NCBI GenBank assembly: GCA_027623815.1
Contig: JAQBUV010000038.1
Coordinates: 1 to 24,641 of the forward strand
DNA length: 24,641 nt
Reading direction: 5' to 3'
Source of the DNA: Casp-Chloro-G3 sp002816715
GTDB taxonomy: Bacteria; Chloroflexota; Dehalococcoidia; Lucifugimonadales; UBA3495
The notes below the pieces were generated by a model. It saw nothing but the letters and a program-made list of their open reading frames with translations, had not been told where the DNA came from and searched no databases. Below are positions 23,761 through 24,641 of this stretch, piece after piece. The translations under genes were made by a program, and so were the position numbers. Numbering within the stretch: position 1 is the stretch's first letter; each line of letters begins with the position of its first letter.

Positions 23761-24254
23761 ACGGTTACCATACCTCTCATCGAGTTGTGTATCGCGCAGA
23801 AGTAGGGAAACTCCCCAGGTTCGTTAAACGTGAAGTTGTAGGAATCTTCTCTCGACAATACCCCGCTGTCCCAAATGCCACCAAGGGCTTGCGGCGTGCC
23901 CGAAGTAGAAGTGTGCGAAGCTCCGTCCCGGTTGGTCCAGGTGATAGTAGCTCCTTTCGAAACGGTCAAGGTCTCCAGCGCAAAATTGCGTATCTCCGAC
24001 GCCACGTCGCCAGACGCAGTGGTGGCAACCATGGGAGCCTCAGTAGGAGTCAACGTATCAGCAGGGTGTGGGCTAGCAGCGGTTGGAGTATGTACAGGCG
24101 ACGGAGTATTGGCAATTGGCGCGGGCGTTTGAGTAGCGGCGGGCAAAGTCGCGGTAGGTTGAGCAGTACATGCCACGGTCAATACCATCGCTCCAATCAG
24201 TAGATAGATCAAGCTGGTGAACTTCCCTTTGGCGTTGAATATGCGGCCAATCAT
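23751..24254 (-). CDS. Lipid-anchored type-1 copper protein (plastocyanin/azurin-like cupredoxin)
   Basis: This 167-residue secreted protein has an N-terminal signal that ends at LTVAC (Cys29), so it is probably a lipoprotein. A Thr/Pro/Ala-rich flexible linker runs to about residue 80, then a cupredoxin domain of about 85 residues. The copper ligands are all visible: His114 in GASHT, Cys153, His156 and Met159 in YFCAIHNSM. The protein should carry electrons on the outer side of the membrane; its partner is unknown. The ATG has GGAGGG about 11 bases upstream, longer than ideal. It stands alone, 61 bases after the endonuclease Q-like gene in the same direction, and divergent from the lipoprotein gene at the right end. 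Confidence 0.9.
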   Translation of the reverse strand: MIGRIFNAKGKFTSLIYLLIGAMVLTVACTAQPTATLPAATQTPAPIANTPSPVHTPTAASPHPADTLTPTEAPMVATTASGDVASEIRNFALETLTVSKGATITWTNRDGASHTSTSGTPQALGGIWDSGVLSREDSYNFTFNEPGEFPYFCAIHNSMRGMVTVTQ

Positions 24255-24559
24255 CTGTTAGCTGTCCCTCCATTGTTTATTGTTATCAATCCAATAATCG
24301 ACTGTGCGCAAATCAATCCTTCAGATTGTGGCGGCCAAAGGTCCAAAATTTTCATCGCCCCCATGTTAAACCATGTCCGGCAGCGTATCGAGGGAGCAAT
24401 TTGGCGAATTAATACCAATATAAACCGGTCTATTAGGGTCAAATAAGCACATTTTCGAATACGCTGATAATCTGCCGGATATTATAAATCCAGCAGAACG
24501 CATTAATCGTATGATTATCGGCGACATACAAAAATGTCAAATTATACTGAGGGGGATTG
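24255..24559. other. Divergent promoter region
   Basis: No gene is seen. It must hold the promoters of the leftward cupredoxin and the rightward lipoprotein genes, and it is AT-rich toward the right. Candidate -10-like boxes include TATTAT near 24479 and TATACT at 24543, but none has a convincing -35 at a good distance. A short GACAT..ATGTC hairpin is at 24523-24538. Confidence 0.4.
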
Positions 24560-24641
24560 ATGATTGTGCTCAAACGACTCCAGTCCTGGGTTGTGTTACT
24601 AACCATTGCTCTAGCTAGCCTGGCAATAGCTTGTACCAGCC
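24560..24641 (+). CDS. Lipoprotein gene, first 27 codons only (cut by the window end)
   Basis: An open frame begins at the ATG at 24560, preceded by GAGGGGG four bases upstream, and runs off the window. The product starts with two basic residues, then a hydrophobic run, and ends its signal at SLAIAC, so Cys25 is a probable lipidation site. Everything after that is outside the window, so the function cannot be judged. It is divergent from the cupredoxin gene. The strong ribosome binding site and signal sequence make it a likely real gene. Confidence 0.72.
   Translation, partial: MIVLKRLQSWVVLLTIALASLAIACTS

Overview
The window looks like bacterial chromosome with moderately high GC, dense single-strand gene runs, frequent GTG/TTG starts and lipoprotein-type secretion signals. 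The gene set suggests a Chloroflexota (Dehalococcoidia/SAR202-like) genome: a GldA/GldF/GldG-type ABC module with a DUF4340 protein, a NorQ/CbbQ-type AAA ATPase with a large VWA partner, a bacterial endonuclease Q homologue, a SpeD-SpeB pair, an M50 protease with CBS domains and a threonine/proline-rich anchored cupredoxin. This placement is inferred from gene content; no rRNA or other phylogenetic marker is present.

Layout. 1-2192 (+): the 3' part of a carboxylesterase and an acyl-CoA dehydrogenase-like flavoprotein. 2374-9879 (-): a CTP-dependent lipid/prenol kinase-like membrane protein, a DEAD-box helicase, a small lipoprotein, a cysteine desulfurase, a site-2 protease, and speB-speD. Two short mobile-element-like sequences with inverted ends and target duplications (3071-3203 and 5062-5237) sit in the gaps on either side of the helicase gene. 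10047-14549 (+): a four-gene ABC export/gliding-type operon, divergent from speD, followed by cinA to 15993. A hairpin pair then separates cinA from a converging leftward block (16116-23689): endoQ-rimI upstream, then coaE, NorQ-like AAA ATPase, CoA pyrophosphatase-type Nudix hydrolase, and a 1089-residue VWA protein, with one-base to eight-base junctions inside the latter four genes. The right end has an anchored cupredoxin (-) and the first 27 codons of a divergent lipoprotein gene (+).

How the genes work together. speD-speB probably form one polyamine step pair: a pyruvoyl enzyme next to agmatinase, with no spermidine synthase in view, so the SpeD homologue may be an arginine decarboxylase. 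The ABC ATPase, permease, GldG-like and DUF4340 proteins should form one envelope complex. The AAA ATPase and VWA protein should form a MoxR/NorQD-type remodelling machine; its VWA partner carries an unusual N-terminal array of about eight 37-residue helical repeats, and the operon also holds one enzyme that makes CoA and one likely to degrade it. The best candidates for something new are the repeat-bearing VWA/AAA system, the SpeD variant, and the two mobile-like elements.
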